From contig CAJGDV010000045.1 of the NCBI GenBank assembly GCA_904502155.1, positions 1 to 8,714 on the forward strand: DNA of 8,714 bases, given 5' to 3'. The position numbers and the translations under genes are program-made. This document shows positions 7,421-8,714 of the stretch, piece after piece (the first letter of the stretch is position 1; the number at the start of each line of letters is the position of its first letter). Below the pieces are notes generated by a model. That model made no database searches. It saw only the letters and a program-made list of their open reading frames with translations, and was not told the origin of the DNA. This stretch comes from an uncultured Bacilli bacterium. Lineage in GTDB: Bacteria; Bacillota_I; Bacilli_A; RF39; UBA660.

Positions 7421-7485
7421 AAATCTATATAAACGCATCCAGCGGATTGCGGCTAAAAAGAAAAACAAATCAACTTAATCTCACT
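7398..7485 (-). ncRNA. Candidate small RNA ending in the 7398-7420 terminator
   Basis: On the minus strand a hairpin at 7451-7434 (CGC, bulged A, ATCC, triloop GCT, GGATGCG) is far richer in G and C than everything around it. It is followed 13 bases later by a good intrinsic terminator. Upstream, AATAAA (7497-7492) lies 17 bases after TTGTAA (7520-7515), with an overlapping TAAAAT (7495-7490) as an alternative -10; this is a weak promoter. Together they would make an RNA of roughly 85 bases. I do not recognise a known family. Part of the putative -35 overlaps the preceding gene's terminator. The alternative is a processed 3' tail of the peptidase mRNA. Confidence 0.3.
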
Positions 7486-7506
7486 AATTATTTTATTCTA
7501 AAAATG

Positions 7507-7537
7507 AAAAAAAATTACAATACTTAGTAATTTTTTT
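7507..7537 (-). terminator. Intrinsic terminator of the C39-like peptidase gene
   Basis: On the minus strand AATTAC (7532-7527) pairs with GTAATT (7518-7513), extendable by A-T pairs into the following T-run, across an eight-base loop. The stop codon TAA (7526-7524) is inside the loop. The stem has one G-C pair, so it may be leaky, which could explain the second terminator at 7398-7420. Confidence 0.55.
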
Positions 7538-8102
7538 CTATTAATATAACAGCTCTATCTTTTTTCTTTAAAAGCGAGAAATACTCATTTTTTTCATTAA
7601 ATAATCTTTTTATAGGTACAATACGATTATAGTGATAAGGTTTATCTAAAATAACTGTTACAGCATCATCTAATGCATATTCTTTTTCTTCATCATAATA
7701 TGGATCAAATATATAAGCATCTTTTTCATCCATATTTGTAATAAGAACATAATGTTCAACATCTTGCCAACATCTAGCTACTATTACGCCGCCTCTTTTA
7801 ATTGAACTTTTCATATCTTCTAAATTAACTTCATCTTTTGATAACGTTTTAGTAGTAATATTAAAATTATTATTATTTCCATATTCGTTAAAATATTCAG
7901 CAAGCTTTTTAGCATTTTTTCTTGATGTTCCACCTTTACCTGTAATACCTTCATCATTTTTAACATCTAATGTGAATTTATATATTGCTTTAATTAGTTC
8001 AACAGGTATTTCTTCTCTATCGTATAAATATGCTAAGGCATTAATAAATGATGTTGGTCCACAATCATATTCTGTATTTTGATATTTAAGTAATATTTTC
8101 AT
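7524..8102 (-). CDS. C39-like (papain-fold) cysteine peptidase family protein
   Basis: The 192-residue protein looks like a stand-alone C39-like peptidase (YvpB/PF13529 type). The catalytic set is in the right order and spacing: Q8 (oxyanion hole) six residues before C14 in YDCGPTSFINALAYL, then H117 in VEHYVLITNMD, and D133 in YIFDPYYDEE. There is no signal peptide or membrane segment, so it appears cytosolic unless exported by an unusual route. Family relatives cleave double-glycine leader peptides when fused to ABC transporters, but no transporter or precursor peptide is nearby, so the substrate is unknown. The ATG at 8102 has AGGAGG six bases upstream. It has its own promoter and terminators, so it is probably monocistronic. 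The C-terminal 40 residues are lysine-rich and unassigned. Confidence 0.82.
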   Translation of the reverse strand: MKILLKYQNTEYDCGPTSFINALAYLYDREEIPVELIKAIYKFTLDVKNDEGITGKGGTSRKNAKKLAEYFNEYGNNNNFNITTKTLSKDEVNLEDMKSSIKRGGVIVARCWQDVEHYVLITNMDEKDAYIFDPYYDEEKEYALDDAVTVILDKPYHYNRIVPIKRLFNEKNEYFSLLKKKDRAVILIEKNY

Positions 8103-8108
8103 AATATT

Positions 8109-8114
8109 CCTCCT
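8109..8114 (-). promoter_or_regulatory. Ribosome binding site of the C39-like peptidase gene
   Basis: A perfect AGGAGG on the minus strand lies six bases before the ATG at 8102 and fixes the start. Confidence 0.8.
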
Positions 8115-8127
8115 AATAATTTTTTAT

Positions 8128-8155
8128 ATTCTATCAAAAAATACTAATTATGCAA
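8128..8155 (-). promoter_or_regulatory. Probable promoter of the C39-like peptidase gene
   Basis: On the minus strand TTGCAT (8155-8150) is followed after 16 bases by TAGAAT (8133-8128), preceded by TGA as an extended -10. Transcription would begin near 8121, just after the terminator of the upstream gene and before the AGGAGG site. The -35 match is partial. Confidence 0.55.
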
Positions 8156-8156
8156 T

Positions 8157-8182
8157 AAAAAAAGAACATTTATTGTTCTTTT
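8157..8182 (-). terminator. Intrinsic terminator of the zinc-ribbon gene
   Basis: On the minus strand AAAAGAACA (8182-8174) pairs perfectly with TGTTCTTTT (8168-8160) over a five-base loop, continuing into T at 8159-8157. The stop codon TAA (8172-8170) lies wholly within the loop, so the 5' arm encodes the last residues. Confidence 0.75.
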
Positions 8183-8559
8183 CCACATTTTTTACAAAAT
8201 TTAGAATCACTATCTATTTCATAACCACAATGTTTACAATAAATAGTATCTTCCTCTTTTAATCCTTCTTTTACTGCTTTAGCAGCACTTTTAATTCCAA
8301 CATTTCTAACTTTTGCTTCCTTATGGGCAATATCCATTAAAGCATCTTCATTTTCATCAAGTATTTGTTTTTTTATACCTACTGCAGTACCACTTAATTT
8401 AGCTAAATCATCTTTACTTTCTTCCATCATATATTGTAAAGATTTAAATTGCCTACTCATCATTTTTCCTCTAAATTTTGGACTAGCAATCGATAATATA
8501 ACAAAAAAGAATACTAATCCTATAAATATTGGAACTATTATAAACATAGCTTGAAACAT
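8170..8559 (-). CDS. Membrane-anchored zinc-ribbon protein
   Basis: The 129-residue protein has an N-terminal membrane helix (about 5-24). A basic, helical middle part follows (about 28-103). The C-terminal zinc ribbon has two CxxC knuckles, C108/C111 (CKHC) and C122/C125 (CKKC), separated by ten residues. Such membrane-plus-zinc-ribbon proteins are common and mostly uncharacterised in Bacillota; the ribbon should be a protein-protein or nucleic-acid contact module on the cytosolic side. Topology is inferred: N-terminus out, ribbon in, since the segment after the helix is rich in Lys and Arg (PKFRGKMMSRQFK). The ATG at 8559 has AGGAGG seven bases upstream. It starts 4 bases after the stop of the upstream partial gene, so the two are probably co-transcribed. 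Met5 is a less likely alternative start. Function is unknown. Confidence 0.82.
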   Translation of the reverse strand: MFQAMFIIVPIFIGLVFFFVILSIASPKFRGKMMSRQFKSLQYMMEESKDDLAKLSGTAVGIKKQILDENEDALMDIAHKEAKVRNVGIKSAAKAVKEGLKEEDTIYCKHCGYEIDSDSKFCKKCGKEQ

Positions 8560-8563
8560 TTAA

Positions 8564-8714
8564 TTACCTCCTATTTTCTCTTTCTTTTTGTAGCCACTTT
8601 TCAAATTCAATTTCTGATAACTTTTTCTTCATAATTAATGCCTTAGAACTGTCTTTTTTAGACCATTCTTTTATAGTTATGCCTATTTCATCTTTTGGAA
8701 TGCTGTCAACGGTT
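8564..8714 (-). CDS. 3' end of an unrecognised gene (partial, cut by the window edge)
   Basis: The minus strand is open from the right edge to a TAA at 8566-8564, giving at least 49 complete codons. The visible C-terminus begins TVDSIPKDEIGITIKEW and ends with a charged, probably helical segment, LSEIEFEKWLQKERENRR. Codon use is like the neighbours, and the frame ends precisely at the ribosome binding site of the zinc-ribbon gene, 4 bases before its start. That spacing supports a real upstream operon member. No domain is recognisable in this fragment, and I assign no function. The start and most of the protein lie beyond the window. Confidence 0.7.
   Translation of the reverse strand, partial: TVDSIPKDEIGITIKEWSKKDSSKALIMKKKLSEIEFEKWLQKERENRR
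8567..8572 (-). promoter_or_regulatory. Ribosome binding site of the zinc-ribbon gene, embedded in the upstream gene
   Basis: The perfect AGGAGG on the minus strand also forms the last two codons (Arg-Arg) of the partial upstream gene, seven bases before the ATG at 8559. This dual use points to translational coupling. Confidence 0.8.

Larger units (their letters stand above)
7332..7523. other. Gene-free stretch between the surface protein and the C39-like peptidase
   Basis: These 192 bases hold, from left to right, the ribosome binding site and promoter of the 719-residue protein, an intrinsic terminator (7398-7420), a GC-rich hairpin (7434-7451), an AT-rich segment, and the terminator of the peptidase gene. 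No credible protein gene is present on either strand. The terminator plus GC-rich hairpin are not explained by the flanking genes. Confidence 0.7.

Noticed and set aside
7391..7468. A 25-codon minus-strand frame starting with TTG and reading through the GC-rich hairpin.
   Set aside because: It has no ribosome binding site, runs through the terminator hairpin and its T-tract, and uses CGC and TGG-rich codons unlike its neighbours. It is more likely structured RNA than a peptide.
7365..7478. A plus-strand open frame over the same region encoding a Lys/Arg-rich stretch.
   Set aside because: It has no ATG, GTG or TTG start in frame and no ribosome binding site. It also crosses the promoter and terminator of the minus-strand genes.
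7332..7500. A riboswitch- or attenuator-type leader controlling the 719-residue protein, with the 7398-7420 hairpin as its terminator.
   Set aside because: The strong promoter at 7358-7386 lies downstream of that terminator, so the operon's main transcript would not include it. Only a minor upstream transcript could be attenuated there.
1..8714. CRISPR arrays, defence systems, insertion sequences, phage genes, tRNA or rRNA genes.
   Set aside because: No regularly spaced repeats, transposase or integrase motifs, terminal inverted repeats or RNA-gene signatures were found. The C39-like peptidase and zinc-ribbon protein alone do not make a defence cluster.

Overview
The window is a strongly AT-rich bacterial chromosome segment. 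It carries nine protein genes, one of them cut by the right edge. The block dnaG - rpoD (sigA) - trmK, on the minus strand in that order of transcription, is a classic Bacillota arrangement. Tryptophan is written as UGG at conserved places (for example the WW of sigma region 2.4), and every complete gene ends in TAA or TAG. Together with strong AGGAGG-type ribosome binding sites and a charged surface protein with tandem extracellular domains, this suggests an uncultured, reduced-genome member of the Bacilli, related to the gut lineages close to Mollicutes or Erysipelotrichales. The lineage is an inference.

Layout. 1-3529 (minus) is the housekeeping operon for DNA primase, the primary sigma factor and tRNA m1A22 methyltransferase, closed by an intrinsic terminator at the left edge. 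3530-3648 is a divergent intergenic region. 3649-4179 (plus) is the only plus-strand gene, a small multi-pass membrane protein resembling DUF6512. Its tail overlaps the tail of the next minus-strand gene by 12 bases. 4168-7331 (minus) is a two-gene operon with a near-consensus extended -10 promoter. It encodes a 719-residue single-pass surface protein (charged cytosolic half, two related extracellular domains), followed 5 bases later by a membrane-anchored phosphodiester glycosidase-like protein.

7332-7523 is a gene-free stretch. It holds that promoter, a good intrinsic terminator, a small GC-rich hairpin that stands out from the AT-rich background, and the terminator of the next gene. The hairpin and terminator could be a small RNA. 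7524-8102 (minus) is a C39-like papain-fold cysteine peptidase with its own promoter. 8170-8559 (minus) is a membrane-anchored zinc-ribbon protein. 8564-8714 is the 3' end of an unrecognised gene just upstream of it.

I see no CRISPR array, insertion sequence, prophage, tRNA or rRNA. The least explained items are the 7398-7490 element, the 719-residue surface protein with its glycosidase partner, and the repeated placement of stop codons inside terminator loops.
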